Shown in pieces: positions 43,701-53,852 of a DNA stretch of 64,000 nucleotides (position 1 is its first letter; each line of letters begins with the position of its first letter). This DNA is from Nemertoderma westbladi. Its lineage: Eukaryota > Xenacoelomorpha > Nemertodermatida > Nemertodermatidae. The translations under genes and the position numbers were made by a program. The stretch spans positions 1 to 64,000 of the forward strand of contig JAUCBJ010004084.1 in assembly GCA_032718475.1 (NCBI GenBank), given 5' to 3'. The notes under the pieces are model-generated. The model saw only the letters and a list, made by a program, of their open reading frames with translations, did no database searches and had not been told where the DNA came from.

Positions 43701-43853
43701 ATACGGAATCGACATGGAAAATCTCAAGCCACCGAACTGAGTCCTGCTAGTCAGTATAAACTCTTTTTTATTGGTACCATACTGAGTTGCACCACTGGCT
43801 CACATGCAGCTCGCCATTTAGTGGTATTGGACTTTTATAATCTTTATCAATAA
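40797..43853 (+). CDS. LINE ORF2: endonuclease plus reverse transcriptase
   Basis: At least 1018 codons open. An apurinic-type endonuclease comes first: LNCKGF (just upstream of the given start), LALQETWLG, VVLGDING (Asp148), SYIDHILL and LSDHTPVRT (Asp242-His243). RT follows: YRGIAIVAVIAKLWE, VSLDLSSAFDTVDY, RGVRQGGMLSPILFNFY and SYGDDI (Tyr723, Asp725-726), with a LINE-type C-terminal extension. The listed start codon is GTG, and the same frame is open upstream into the end of ORF1 without a suitable ATG. ORF2 is therefore probably made by frameshifting or reinitiation and its true N-terminus is not fixed. I see no stop or missing catalytic residue, so the element may be active. The clade is CR1/Jockey-like; I cannot narrow it. 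Confidence 0.88.
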   Translation: MRNRLYIETLIDRHKPDILALQETWLGPLETEVYLNQDKPFSGYKILTTIADAMKDPFYSGRPQGGIMLLMRDDLMQYSTPVTTNSDRIIAVELKNHPTIMDIALMAVYMPADCNLPSDKDSYIQQCARLATLIDDRTQNIPVVVLGDINGSLGRLSSDSGNVNTATSRFGDIFVQNVAQPHGLVVSNFCFAPNELLSTFFFRSNGIVQRSSYIDHILLSPDIAPNITSSMVFGLDPSNLSDHTPVRTTLSLSAKRQNDNWTASSHRTYKRKIVYFSKATTKQLEQYRKVVSEKLSSFIKPYNNYSTNPHDAEIVMDKVIAVLRKTSDVYIPTSFIDNRKPRSVNSRWKSYADNASLGKLKCIVDRAKEIWINQGSIKDPSNVSYIGYWAATRRYNQVAMKLSRIEYSNHITELVESCRDDDVKFWKLTKNRAPQEEMTDEMFSKLKQHYEDTYKDSTLNGKSLENIASHEAKTLNDTSILSTECIASGIRNLNRKKAADCFGLKSEHLFFGISDGLCSALAYIFNSMRASCSCPKKLSMSLLMPLYKGRNLDKFSTKSYRGIAIVAVIAKLWEMLILPELPLDSHDLQMGYKQKTNIEMTYALVNNLVNEFTKKGSSMYIVSLDLSSAFDTVDYTMLIRKLEDAKTEHNLLETLRNYYCSASAFLASRTRICQAFPLERGVRQGGMLSPILFNFYMSSLFKEIDNSGLGVHIKAESFGGVSYGDDIILAANMKSDAEKLMALCCNYFERHKLLLNIKKTHFIYLNGARTSNGEESLEFINGTDSIILVSAKDCNYLGLPFPMTSQSLTQFVKCKIWTCVSRMEARGLCINSVPLAVVVKIWKVMCLPSILYGCSELDKPNIAEISLQLHKAMRTICAIGNYVSNGILCKLFGMINLEDFLYFKTASFTYSILNCPNRKVLFFFHHLICLHLAGLSSAQIFFRYGVSAWHLGLPSLSSLSVSRYSFKAIRNRHGKSQATELSPASQYKLFFIGTILSCTTGSHAARHLVVLDFYNLYQ

Positions 43854-44425
43854 TAATAATACCTATAAAAGTATAAGTATAATAAATAATACTTAATCAA
43901 TAATACTCCTAATGATACGTGTTATTTTTAACTGATATGATACTATTAGTTTTTCGGCCCTTACATGCCAAAACCAGCCGTATTGTATTGTCATTGTATC
44001 TTGTTGCTCTTATTTTGTATGTTATTTTAATTACTTTGATGTTGTTAGACCATTTTACCAATAATAGCCGCCGATAAATCAACATACTGTATCTTATGTA
44101 TATAAATATCATAATCATTATTATAATATAATTTTATAATTTCACCCTTCCTTTCTATCATTTAAAATAATTGATTGTAAATACTGTCTCTTCAGCATAT
44201 TATATATATTCATTAATGTCATTTCATCCAACATAATTTAAATCTGACATTATCAGTTATATATTTACGGTGTGTTTTTTAGACCTCACCATTTTACTGT
44301 AATTGTGTATTTTACTTAACCTATATACCGTGCGTTTTAAATTTTGTTTTAACAGTTATCACCCTATAATTTTATCAATATAGCCTGCCGGGGCGTAAAC
44401 CGAGCTTTGAAATTGAAATTGAATA
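43854..44425 (+). other. LINE 3' UTR with a GAAATT-type tail
   Basis: AT-rich 3' sequence after ORF2. It ends with GCCGGGGCGTAAACCGAGC and a short tandem TTGAAATTGAAATTGAA (about 44407-44423). Such short microsatellite tails are typical of CR1/L2-type LINEs and mark the probable 3' end of the element. Confidence 0.65.
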
Positions 44426-44559
44426 ATATATAATGATATAATAATTTATTTATTTTAATAATTTTAACCTATCTAGTTTGTGCACTACTAATCTTACTTG
44501 TGATTCCATTTTATTTATCCAAATGTTTGGATGATAATTAAATAATTCAATGTTTAAAA

Positions 44560-44820
44560 TTGCAAATGAGGTCGTGTATTTTTTTGCGAAAACCGAATGG
44601 GTGCGGGTGCGGGAAACCCAAACCGAATTGATTAGCACTAATTACAGTAAATTTGTTTAGATATGAGATCAGTTGATCATGTACAATGGATTCATAAATT
44701 TTATTGAAAACGGGTAAAAGTGATATGGGTCTGTAATTTGAAGTAAATGTTTTATAAGTAGGAAGAACTTTAGCCACTTTCAAAGATTTGGGGTAGAAAC
44801 CCTGGGTATTGAGTTAATTA
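44560..44820 (-). pseudogene. LINE reverse transcriptase scrap
   Basis: Minus-strand translation has GFYPKSLKVAKVLP, then SNYRPISLLPVFNKIYESIV, then VISANQFG, the start of the RT fingers/palm in Jockey/CR1-like LINEs. It breaks off at a foreign Pro/His stretch. Too short to be functional. Confidence 0.85.
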
Positions 44821-44984
44821 AGAGTGATAAATGGACAGACAAAATATCATGAGCTGCCTTCACTAAGCTAGTTGGCAACTGGTTGTTTGTGGTTGACCTT
44901 TGATTCAGATGTAAAAGTTTATACTGCAATTCCACCGGACACGTTTTCGTTAAAACAAATGAGTTTGGCTTGTTAAAACGGACA

Positions 44985-47900
44985 TGACGGGTGGGACAGC
45001 GGTTAGATGACGGGTGGGACAGCGGTTAGATGACGGGTGGGACACAGCGGTTAGATGACGGGTGGGACACAGCGGTTAGATTACGGCTGGGACACAGCGG
45101 TTAGATGACGGGTGGGACACAGCGGTTAGATGACGGCTGGGACACAGCGGTTAGATGACGGGTGGGACAGCGGTTAGATGACGGCTGGGACACAGCGGTT
45201 AGATGACGGGTGGGACACAGCGGTTAGATGACGGGTGGGACATAGCGGTTAGATGACGGGTGGGACATAGCGGTTAGATGACGGGTGGGACACAGCGGTT
45301 AGATGACGGGTGGGACAGCGGTTAGATGACGGGTGGGACAGCGGTTAGATGACGGGTGGGACACAGCGGTTAGATGACGGGTGGGACACAGCGGTTAGAT
45401 TACGGGTGGGACAGCGGTTAGATGACGGGTGGGACAGCGGTTAGATGACGGGTGGGGCACAGCGGTTAGATGACGGGTGGGACACAGCGGTTAGATGACG
45501 GGTGGGACACAGCGGTTAGATGACGGGTGGGACACAGCGGTTAGATGACGGCTGGGACACAGCGGTTAGATGACGGGTGGGACACAGCGGTTAGATGACG
45601 GGTGGGACACAGCGGTTAGATGACGGGTGGGACACAGCGGTTAGATGACGGGTGGGACACAGCGGTTAGATGACGGGTGGGACACAGCGGTTAGATGACG
45701 GGTGGGACATAGCGGTTAGATGACGGGTGGGACACAGCGGTTAGATGACGGGTGGGACACAGCGGTTAGATGACGGGTGGGACACATCGGTTAGATGACG
45801 GGTGGGATAGCGGTTAGATGACGGGTGGGACACAGCGGTTAGATGACGGGTGGGACACAGCGGTTAGATGACGGGTGGGACACAGCGGTTAGATGACGGA
45901 TGGGACACAGCGGTTAGATGACGGGTGGGACACAGCGGTTAGATGACGGGTGGGACACAGCGGTTAGATGACGGGTGGGGCACAGCGGTTAGATGACGGG
46001 TGGGACAGCGGTTAGATGACGGGTGGGACAGCGGTTAGATGACGGGTGGGACACAGCGGTTAGATGACGGGTGGGATAGCGGTTAGATGACGGGTGGGAC
46101 ACAGCGGTTAGATGACGGGTGGGACAGCGGTTAGATGATGGGTGGGACACAGCGGTTAGATGACGGGTGGGATAGCGGTTAGATGACTGGTGGGACACAG
46201 CGGTTAGATGACGGATGGAACACAGCGGTTAGATGACGGGTGGGACACAGCGGTTAGATGACGGGTGGGACACAGCGGTTAGATGACGGGTGGGACACAG
46301 CGGTTAGATGACGGGTGGGACACAGCGGTTAGATGACGGGTGGGACACAGCGGTTAGATGACGGGTGGGACAGCGGTTAGATGACGGGTGGGACACAGCG
46401 GTTAGATGACGGGTGGGACACAGCGGTTAGATGACGGGTGGGACACAGCGGTTAGATGACGGGTGGGACACAGCGGTTAGATGACGGGTGGGACACAGCG
46501 GTTAGATGACGGGTGGGACAGCGGTTAGATGACGGATGGGACACAGCGGTTAGATGACGGGTGGGACACAGCGGTTAGATGACGGGTGGGACACAGCGGT
46601 TAGATGACGGGTGGGACACAGCGGTTAGATGACGGGTGGGACAGCGGTTAGATGACGGGTGGGACACAGCGGTTAGATGACGGGTGGGACACAGCGGTTA
46701 GATGACGGGTGGGGCACAGCGGTTAGATGACGGGCGGGACACAGCGGTTAGATGACGGGTGGGACACAGCGGTTAGATGACGGGTGGGACACAGCGGTTA
46801 GATGACGGGTGGGACACAGCGGTTAGATGACGGCTGGGACACAGCGGTTAGATGACGGGTGGGACACAGCGGTTAGATGACGGGTGGGACAGCGGTTAGA
46901 TGACGGGTGGGACACAGCGGTTAGATGACGGGTGGGACACAGCGGTTAGATGACGGGTGGGACACAGCGGTTAGATGACGGGTGGGACACAGCGGTTAGA
47001 TGACGGGTGGGACAGCGGTTAGATGACGGGTGGGACACATCGGTTAGATGACGGGTGGGACAGCGGTTAGATGACGGGTGGGGCAGCGGTTAGATGACGG
47101 GTGGGACACAGCGGTTAGATGACGGGTGGGACAGCGGTTAGATGACGGGTGGGACACAGCGGTTAGATGATGGGTGGGACAGCGGTTAGATGACGGGTGG
47201 GACACAGCGGTTAGATGACGGGTGGGACACAGCGGTTAGATGACGAGTGGGACACAGCGGTTAGATGACGGGTGGGACACAGCGGTTAGATGACGGGTGG
47301 GACACAGCGGTTAGATGACGGGTGGGACACAGCGGTTAGATGACGGGTGGGACACAGCGGTTAGATGACGGGTGGGACAGCGGTTAGATGACGGGTGGGG
47401 CACAGCGGTTAGATGACGGGTGGGACAGCGGTTAGATGACGGGTGGGACACAGCGGTTAGATGACGGGTGGGACACAGCGGTTAGATGACGGGTGGGACA
47501 CAGCGGTTAGATGACGGCTGGGACACAGCGGTTAGATGACGGGTGGGACACAGCGGTTAGATGACGGGTGGGACAGCGGTTAGATGACGGGTGGGGCACA
47601 GCGGTTAGATGACGGGTGGGACAGCGGTTAGATGACGGGTGGGACAGCGGTTAGATGACGGGTGGGACACAGCGGTTAGATGACGGGTGGGACAGCGGTT
47701 AGATGACGGGTGGGACACAGCGGTTAGATGACGGGTGGGACAGCGGTTAGATGACGGGTGGGACACAGCGGTTAGATGACGGGTGGGACACAGCGGTTAG
47801 ATGACGGGTGGGACACAGCGGTTAGATGACGGGTGGGACACAGCGGTTAGATGACGGGTGGGACACAGCGGTTAGATGACGGGTGGGACAGCGGTTAGAT

Positions 47901-48003
47901 GACGGGTGGGACACAGCGGTTAGATGACGGGTGGGACAGCGGTTAGATGACGGGTGGGACACAGCGGTTAGATGACGGGTGGGACACAGCGGTTAGATGA
48001 CGG
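44985..48003 (+). repeat. 3-kb minisatellite of mixed 23- and 25-bp units
   Basis: About 120 tandem units of GACGGGTGGGACA, an optional CA, then GCGGTTAGAT, so each unit is 25 bp or 23 bp. The two lengths are interspersed through the array. Rare point variants (GGCTGGGAC, GGATGGGAC, GGTGGGGCA, ACATCGG, ATTACGG) mark individual units. There are no unique spacers, so this is not a CRISPR. The right end abuts an LTR start (TGTAAAAGC at 48004) directly. Confidence 0.97.
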
Positions 48004-48862
48004 GTGTAAAAGCTTTTGCGGAATTGCCCGGTTATTTTTCCTTATTTTTCCCGTAAAATACTCTGTAGTTGGTTTAGTAGGCGTAAGAGGCCGTATTATT
48101 GCTGTATCGGTGTTTTTTAGAGGACCTAAGAGCTATTTCTTCCGTATGTGTACTTTGGGGGACATGGTTGGTGATTCTATGGCAATTCTATGACGCAAAA
48201 TAGCTAGATCCTCTTGAAACAGTAGTTACTATGACGACGGTTAACAGCTGAGCTGTATACGTGTCGATTTTCTTTGTTCTACGGTGCCTCTCAGTTCAGT
48301 CAACCAATCAGAGCGTTTTTACTGTTCTTGTACAGAAATTTCCTAGAAATCACGCAATGCTTTATGGGCAGTGTTATCATTCAGTCCTGAGCCAAGAAAG
48401 AACGGCTTTTGGAATATTTGTGCTTTTCTGCTTTTAGCCTAACACTAGTAGGCTTAATTATAAGGACATATATCCGTTATCTGGGTAACTCAATGGTTAA
48501 CAACTTACTCAATGCTTGGCTGGTCTTGTCGTGCATACTTTTATAACGTTATACTGCTATTTACTGTCGGTTATTCATTATATGGTTGATGAAATATTAT
48601 ATTTGGAATAACGAGAAATAACCCCGAAAACCCAATATTCTTGATATACCGAAGGTAAGAGAGACAGGTTACATATAACGATTGTGACTTATGTTAAAGT
48701 GGTTTGAAGTGAATCTAATGTTATCTGATAGACCCTACATGAGTCGGTCTGTGTTCCTTTTATATGTGACTAAAATCAGTGAAGATCGGCAGATCAGTGT
48801 GCAGCATTGTGTATGAGTGAGACTGATAACGAAGCATTTCCTAAAGAATGCGCCATATATGT
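48004..48862 (+). mobile_element. first part of an LTR-like sequence split by copia
   Basis: Starts TGTAAAAGCTTTTGCGG right after the minisatellite and matches the minus strand of 20066-21332 from its beginning up to GAATGCGCC. It includes a CCAAT box (CCAACCAATCAGAGCG, about 48300). The rest of the LTR resumes at about 53853. Its orientation points toward the Pao-derived ORF at 56.4 kb, so it is best read as that element's 5' LTR. Confidence 0.6.
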
Positions 48863-48863
48863 T

Positions 48864-49206
48864 GTTAGTTGATTCACAATAGATTCTTATAACAAAGAAT
48901 AGGCTTGAATATAAAACTATATATTGAGCGATATTGATAAATCCGATTGTAATAACTATTGACGAATATATAATAAACAATTAATAGCCAAACACCAATG
49001 AACACAACTTTCGAAACCAAGGCGTCACGCACAAGTCAACGTTAGTCGGGCCAATGATAAAAGACTAACTACCGATGCCCTAGTAGCATACGGTAGGTTT
49101 AACTACAAGTACAGCAGTATCGCTTACCGGTACTGAGTAACACGTAAACTCATAAGTAAAAAAATAATCTACCGGTACTCGCTGATAAGCTAATTCAAAA
49201 TTCCCT
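48864..49206 (-). mobile_element. probable copia 3' LTR
   Basis: On the minus strand TGTGAGAGGG begins directly after GTAGGGGGGAATT (about 49205-49218), a good polypurine tract, and the segment ends AACTAACAACA next to the split LTR. The 5' side of the copia also begins TGTGAGAGGG (about 53857), but only ~80 bp separate it from the gag ATG, so the 5' LTR seems mostly deleted. LTR length here is about 340 bp. The ends are inferred from TG..CA and the flanking-LTR alignment. Confidence 0.5.
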
Positions 49207-49483
49207 CTCACAAATTCCCCCCTACTTAAAACTTTGAATAAAGTGAACAAAAATTACATTACTTAACTTACAGTAAGTCAATGCAATAATCCGCTAAAGA
49301 TAATAGTTCTTGGCGATAATCGCAACATTTCCTAAAAAAATTACTGTATCAAACAAATATATAACACCAAAAAAAAAACTAAAAATGCCATCAATATCAT
49401 AGTTAGAATAGTAATTTAAATCATTGAATAGTAAATCAAAATTGCGAAAGCAATACAGTACAAAAGTTCTGTAATTAACCCAA

Positions 49484-52096
49484 TTACATCGAAACAATAA
49501 AATCGTCTTTGGTAACTTTACGCGGGTTCTTTTTCGTCAATACATCGGCCAAATTCTTCTCTGAAGCAATTAATTTCAGTTTCCAATCATTCCTTATGAT
49601 CCCTTCACAGATATACGAGAAATCTATCAACAGGCGTTTTTCCAATGGTGTTCCTCGTTTACCGGAAACAGCGTCAAACAAAGATTTATTATCAGTGTAC
49701 GCTTCTATCGCAGTAAAATAACCAGTTATCCATTCAATGATGTTCCGAACAAAACAGGCAGCATCTAGACCATCGACCAAAGCAATTGTTTCGGCTGATA
49801 AAGCGCTCTTAGCAACTCGTCGTGTCTTAACGGATCTCCACGAAATTAATGAACTACCCCAATAAATAATATACCCACACCAACTGGGTAAATCAAACGA
49901 GGCATCACAATAAACGGTTAGCTTGTTAGATTCCACCTTGGTATAATGTAAACCAACATTCGCTGTGTGCTGTAAATAACGTATTAATTTGTTAATCGTA
50001 TTCTTCGTAACATCTGTCATTTCTTGGTTATTTAACATGGAAAGTGAACCAACATGAAATGATATGTCTGGCCTCGAAGTTCCAGCCGCCCATAAAAGTT
50101 TGCCGACAATTTTCCGATTAATATTTGGTTTATATTGATTATCCACTTCATCAACTGAAAGCTCTATTAAATTTGAAACAAATTGAGATTGATTAATTTC
50201 AATCAAACCATTTTCTGAACGACGAATCTGCATACCAAGAAAATTGCTCCACTCTGAGGACAATATTTTCTTATATCCAATGGTCAATCGATGTGAAAGT
50301 TTGTTTAATACGACTCCAAATTCTACAGATCCTATAGAAATGATGTCATCTACATGGACTGCCATACAACCAATTATTTCCTCTGTCGAAGTTTTAAAGA
50401 CAAATACAGCTCTGTCCGACGGACAAGATTTTCCATTAAGAATACTTAGCTCTTCGTACAATCGATTGTACCATTGACGTGAGGCATCAGTTAAACCGTA
50501 CACGCATCGTTTTAGTTTCCAAACATAGCCTGGTCTCGCATAATCACGCGGTGGTATAACAAAAACATCTCTAGAGATATTAGACCCTTGAAGGAATGCA
50601 GTCTTAATATCAATAAACGTGATATCCCAGTTGTTCGTTAGAGCCAAAACTAGCAGCAAACGTATAGATTCTTTGGAGCAAGTTGGAGAATAAGATTCTG
50701 GATTATCCAAATCTTCAAACCCTCTAGCTACCAATCTCGCTTTTGGTACTTTTGCGCCATGGGGTGTTTCCTTCCAAGTCAATACCCATTTGGTAGTCAC
50801 GGTATTCATGCCTTCCTTAAAAGGTATTTCTTCATAGACATCATTAGCTGCCCATTGACTCAACTCGTCAAGCTTGGCAGCCTTAAATGGATCGAAGCTG
50901 TCATTATCATTAGCATTAGAGTTGAACATAGCCACTTCACACGATTCAACCTCAGATTCCGGATTTTCTGCAGGACCTCTCAAGCGATTTCTTAGTGGGT
51001 AAGTCTTGGTCTGGCTGTCTTTGACTAATTTTCTAGAACTACAAGATCCATTTACACCACCATTAACATTCTCATTGATTTGAGTTGGACCACTCTCCTT
51101 ATGAGAAGTATTGGAATGACCCGGATCGAATTCATTATGATGTGTTATCGGTACAGTGTTATCTGTTTGCTCTTTGTATGGTAAATTAAGTGGTGCGTCT
51201 TGAGATGGCGAATCATTATTGGTGGAAGGTTCGGAATCGGGAAGGTCATTCTCATCAATATTGTCGAGGTTTGAATTTCCTTTATTGATAATTGGTCTTA
51301 CAAAATTCTTGTGACAACGGAAAAATATTCCTCCCTGTTTAATCATGTATTCACAGCCTTGACGAGAAACAACTACGCCAGGACCACACCATTTCTTGAA
51401 ACGATTGCTGAAATAGTAGACTTGATCTCCACTAGCAGAGTGTATTATTGATGGTCGGATATTTCGTGCCAAAGCTCGCCGAACGCGTGAACTAGCCTCA
51501 ACTGTGGCATATTCCTTACGAACTTTATTTAACAGCTCGAGGTGTCCTTCAACAGACGATGCTGATTCACAAGCTTGATCCAACGCAGTAAGCTTATCGG
51601 TTAACATACTATTCAGATATGGACCTCTACCAAACACAATATGGTGAGGTGAGTATCCAGTCGCATTGGGCCAGGAGTTCTTTGCTAGAGAAATCATCCG
51701 AAATAGTTTATAATTACTTGAATTTGGCTGCTCCAGTTTCACCTTTTTAAAAATTTCTTTGACAATCGAATTATGGCGCTCGACAATGCCATTCGAAAAA
51801 GGACAGTAAGGCACTGTTGACTTATTAGATATGTTGAGTTTTTCGCACATTTCATTGAACAGATGGCTAACAAATTCCTTTCCATTATCGGTAAGAATTC
51901 CTTTCGGCTGACCAAATACAGACACCCACATGTCCAGAAAGACGTCGATGATCGTTGTAGTTCGTTTGTCTTTCACAGGTGTGGCAATACTATATCGACT
52001 AAACAAATCTATGATGTGAATTGCCCAGTTACCTGTCTCAGGAATTAAAAATAGGTCTGCAGCTAATACTTCATTGAAAGAATTAGACAAAGGCAA
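49484..52096 (-). CDS. Ty1/copia pol: integrase, RT, RNase H
   Basis: 870 residues, the second part of a copia polyprotein. Order: integrase catalytic core (AADLF near residue 14, LTDNGKEF near 70, GIVERHNS near 106, giving D-D-E); a linker; RT (VTTKWVLTWKE, KARLVARGF, FIDIKTAFLQG, AVHVDDI near 580); and RNase H (YCDASF near 729, SALSAETIAL, AYTDNKSL near 802, LADVLTK). It ends a little after LADVLTK, as copia pols do. It is in the same frame as the upstream ORF; one TAA (52172-52174) and about 25 further codons (with DQCQPC) separate the two. The PR-INT-RT-RH order defines copia rather than gypsy. All catalytic residues appear present. Confidence 0.92.
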   Translation of the reverse strand: MPLSNSFNEVLAADLFLIPETGNWAIHIIDLFSRYSIATPVKDKRTTTIIDVFLDMWVSVFGQPKGILTDNGKEFVSHLFNEMCEKLNISNKSTVPYCPFSNGIVERHNSIVKEIFKKVKLEQPNSSNYKLFRMISLAKNSWPNATGYSPHHIVFGRGPYLNSMLTDKLTALDQACESASSVEGHLELLNKVRKEYATVEASSRVRRALARNIRPSIIHSASGDQVYYFSNRFKKWCGPGVVVSRQGCEYMIKQGGIFFRCHKNFVRPIINKGNSNLDNIDENDLPDSEPSTNNDSPSQDAPLNLPYKEQTDNTVPITHHNEFDPGHSNTSHKESGPTQINENVNGGVNGSCSSRKLVKDSQTKTYPLRNRLRGPAENPESEVESCEVAMFNSNANDNDSFDPFKAAKLDELSQWAANDVYEEIPFKEGMNTVTTKWVLTWKETPHGAKVPKARLVARGFEDLDNPESYSPTCSKESIRLLLVLALTNNWDITFIDIKTAFLQGSNISRDVFVIPPRDYARPGYVWKLKRCVYGLTDASRQWYNRLYEELSILNGKSCPSDRAVFVFKTSTEEIIGCMAVHVDDIISIGSVEFGVVLNKLSHRLTIGYKKILSSEWSNFLGMQIRRSENGLIEINQSQFVSNLIELSVDEVDNQYKPNINRKIVGKLLWAAGTSRPDISFHVGSLSMLNNQEMTDVTKNTINKLIRYLQHTANVGLHYTKVESNKLTVYCDASFDLPSWCGYIIYWGSSLISWRSVKTRRVAKSALSAETIALVDGLDAACFVRNIIEWITGYFTAIEAYTDNKSLFDAVSGKRGTPLEKRLLIDFSYICEGIIRNDWKLKLIASEKNLADVLTKKNPRKVTKDDFIVSM

Positions 52097-52171
52097 TGAT
52101 ACAATTGGCCTAAATGGTGGTCTACTAATTAGGCTGCATGGCTGACATTGATCGATAACAGCTTGAATTTT

Positions 52172-53776
52172 TTACTTGGTGGTATCAAGGCCAGATTGAA
52201 TAATTAACTTGTAGAGTGTCTCACATCCAGCATGACCAAATTGACGATGTAGTTTATCCAATTCTTTATCACTCAAAGCTGATGTTGACACTGCCAAATA
52301 ATTCGTAGAACTTCCACACCGTTGAGTGTAGAGTACGAGATGACCATTGCGGAAAAAAAGTTTGCATTCAACACCATTTATTTTGATGATCCTTTTGGCA
52401 ATGTATATAACCGCGTCAAGGTTCTCAAGGGTGTTACTCGATAGAAGTAGCGGCAGCGTGCCTGATATAATATCAATAATAATTTTGTACCGGCTATTTG
52501 CGATATAAATTGGCACAATTACAGAAAATAACGCTTGTTGCCGTTCACCACCCCCAAATATAAACACGGTGTTTGAGTGTAACTGTTGTAGTTGTGAGAT
52601 ATCTAGTTTGCTAAAGGTCAAGAAACTGTTCAGCCATTCTTCTCCAGCTACAGTTTTAGTACATCCGGTATCAACAATGAGGTAAGGCACTGAAGGCTCA
52701 ATAGGACTCCTCGGAATATTTGAAGACAGGTAGACATTGTTGTTATCGTGATTATCATCTTCGACAATAGCATTACCATTATCACCATTATCCTGATTAC
52801 CAGCTAAATCATGGATGTGTGGGCAGAAATTGATTGAACAATAAACAGAATCACAAAAGTTGCATCGAAACGCTTTATCCTTATCAGGGCATGAATTGGC
52901 AAGGTGTAAAATAGAATTGCAAATATGGCAGCGAGGATTATTTTTGTGCGGACATTTATCAGCCCAGTGTTTTTGTGACAAACAAATTCGGCATGGATTA
53001 GATGAACTTGGACCTGAAGACGAAGTTTTATTACCAAAACTTTTATTACCATGACTAAATCGGTTGCGTGCTCTAAGTTGTGCTGAATATAGAGCCATAC
53101 CAGAACCATCATCATCATGAATTGCAGACGCTTCATTGCTTTTACCGAAGAAACTAGGCTCGACCTTAATTGCATCTTTATAACTATCTTCTTCACACAA
53201 AGTAGAACTTGAAAACTTAGAAAACATACGTAAGACATTACTACGTACATCCTCTGATTTCAGGGTAGAAGTTGCTAGAAGAAGGCGTCGTTCATACTCT
53301 GATATATTACAGCTATCAATCAACTGTGCGGCAACAACTGGATCGCTTAAAGTCATTTGATGCATTTTCATTTTATTTAGTACTCTGTCAAAATCGGCAA
53401 CAAAGCTTTTCATGCTTTGTGACTCCTTTCTTTTTAGCTTTTTAAATTTCGTAAAGCATTCAAAAGCGGATTCTTCTTGTCCTTGCTTGAAAATATCATC
53501 AAGAATCTTCAATAATCTCTCTAAACCGTCATCCTTTTCTAGGTCATCTAAGTCAATGTCTAGAGCCCTTTCTTTAGCTTTGCCTTGCAATCGTCGGATA
53601 ATTGCTAAAGCTCGTTTTCTTTTTCCTAGGTCAGTTATCCTATTCCATACATCAATTTCCTTTCTCCATAATTCAAAATTTGTCGAATTTGGATCGAAAA
53701 TGGGTGGATCTCGAATAGATGAGAACCGAGTATCTGGTCCAGCAGCAGCTAATTCGTCCATATCGCTATCATTCAT
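52172..53776 (-). CDS. Ty1/copia gag, protease and pre-integrase domain
   Basis: 534 residues. A Gag region (WRKEIDVW, LLLATSTL) is followed by three CCHC-like knuckles (about 261-318: CRICLSQKHWADKC, CHICNSILHLANSC, CNFCDSVYCSINFC), then an aspartic protease with VDTGCTKTV (Asp about 368), then the GAG-pre-integrase domain (LDKLHRQFGHAGC near 510, giving the H-x3-H zinc site). It ends at a single in-frame TAA before the integrase. With that codon read through, gag-pol would be one ~1430-residue protein, normal for copia. The ATG at 53776 is the first in frame. Confidence 0.9.
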   Translation of the reverse strand: MNDSDMDELAAAGPDTRFSSIRDPPIFDPNSTNFELWRKEIDVWNRITDLGKRKRALAIIRRLQGKAKERALDIDLDDLEKDDGLERLLKILDDIFKQGQEESAFECFTKFKKLKRKESQSMKSFVADFDRVLNKMKMHQMTLSDPVVAAQLIDSCNISEYERRLLLATSTLKSEDVRSNVLRMFSKFSSSTLCEEDSYKDAIKVEPSFFGKSNEASAIHDDDGSGMALYSAQLRARNRFSHGNKSFGNKTSSSGPSSSNPCRICLSQKHWADKCPHKNNPRCHICNSILHLANSCPDKDKAFRCNFCDSVYCSINFCPHIHDLAGNQDNGDNGNAIVEDDNHDNNNVYLSSNIPRSPIEPSVPYLIVDTGCTKTVAGEEWLNSFLTFSKLDISQLQQLHSNTVFIFGGGERQQALFSVIVPIYIANSRYKIIIDIISGTLPLLLSSNTLENLDAVIYIAKRIIKINGVECKLFFRNGHLVLYTQRCGSSTNYLAVSTSALSDKELDKLHRQFGHAGCETLYKLIIQSGLDTTK

Positions 53777-53852
53777 GATTTTTAGTAAGATGAAAGATGC
53801 AATTACTTAGATCTGGTATGTCTGTAGGCCTATATCTTACTCGTCCCTCTCA

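Noticed and set aside
45989-46198. Minus-strand repeat ORF with His/Pro/Thr units
   Set aside because: Reading of the minisatellite in the opposite strand; no gene evidence.
44985-48003. Possible CRISPR array
   Set aside because: Units are contiguous with no unique spacers, and the sequence context is eukaryotic with no cas genes.
47972-48193. 73-codon ORF at the minisatellite-LTR junction
   Set aside because: Starts in the satellite and runs into the LTR-like sequence; a chance frame.
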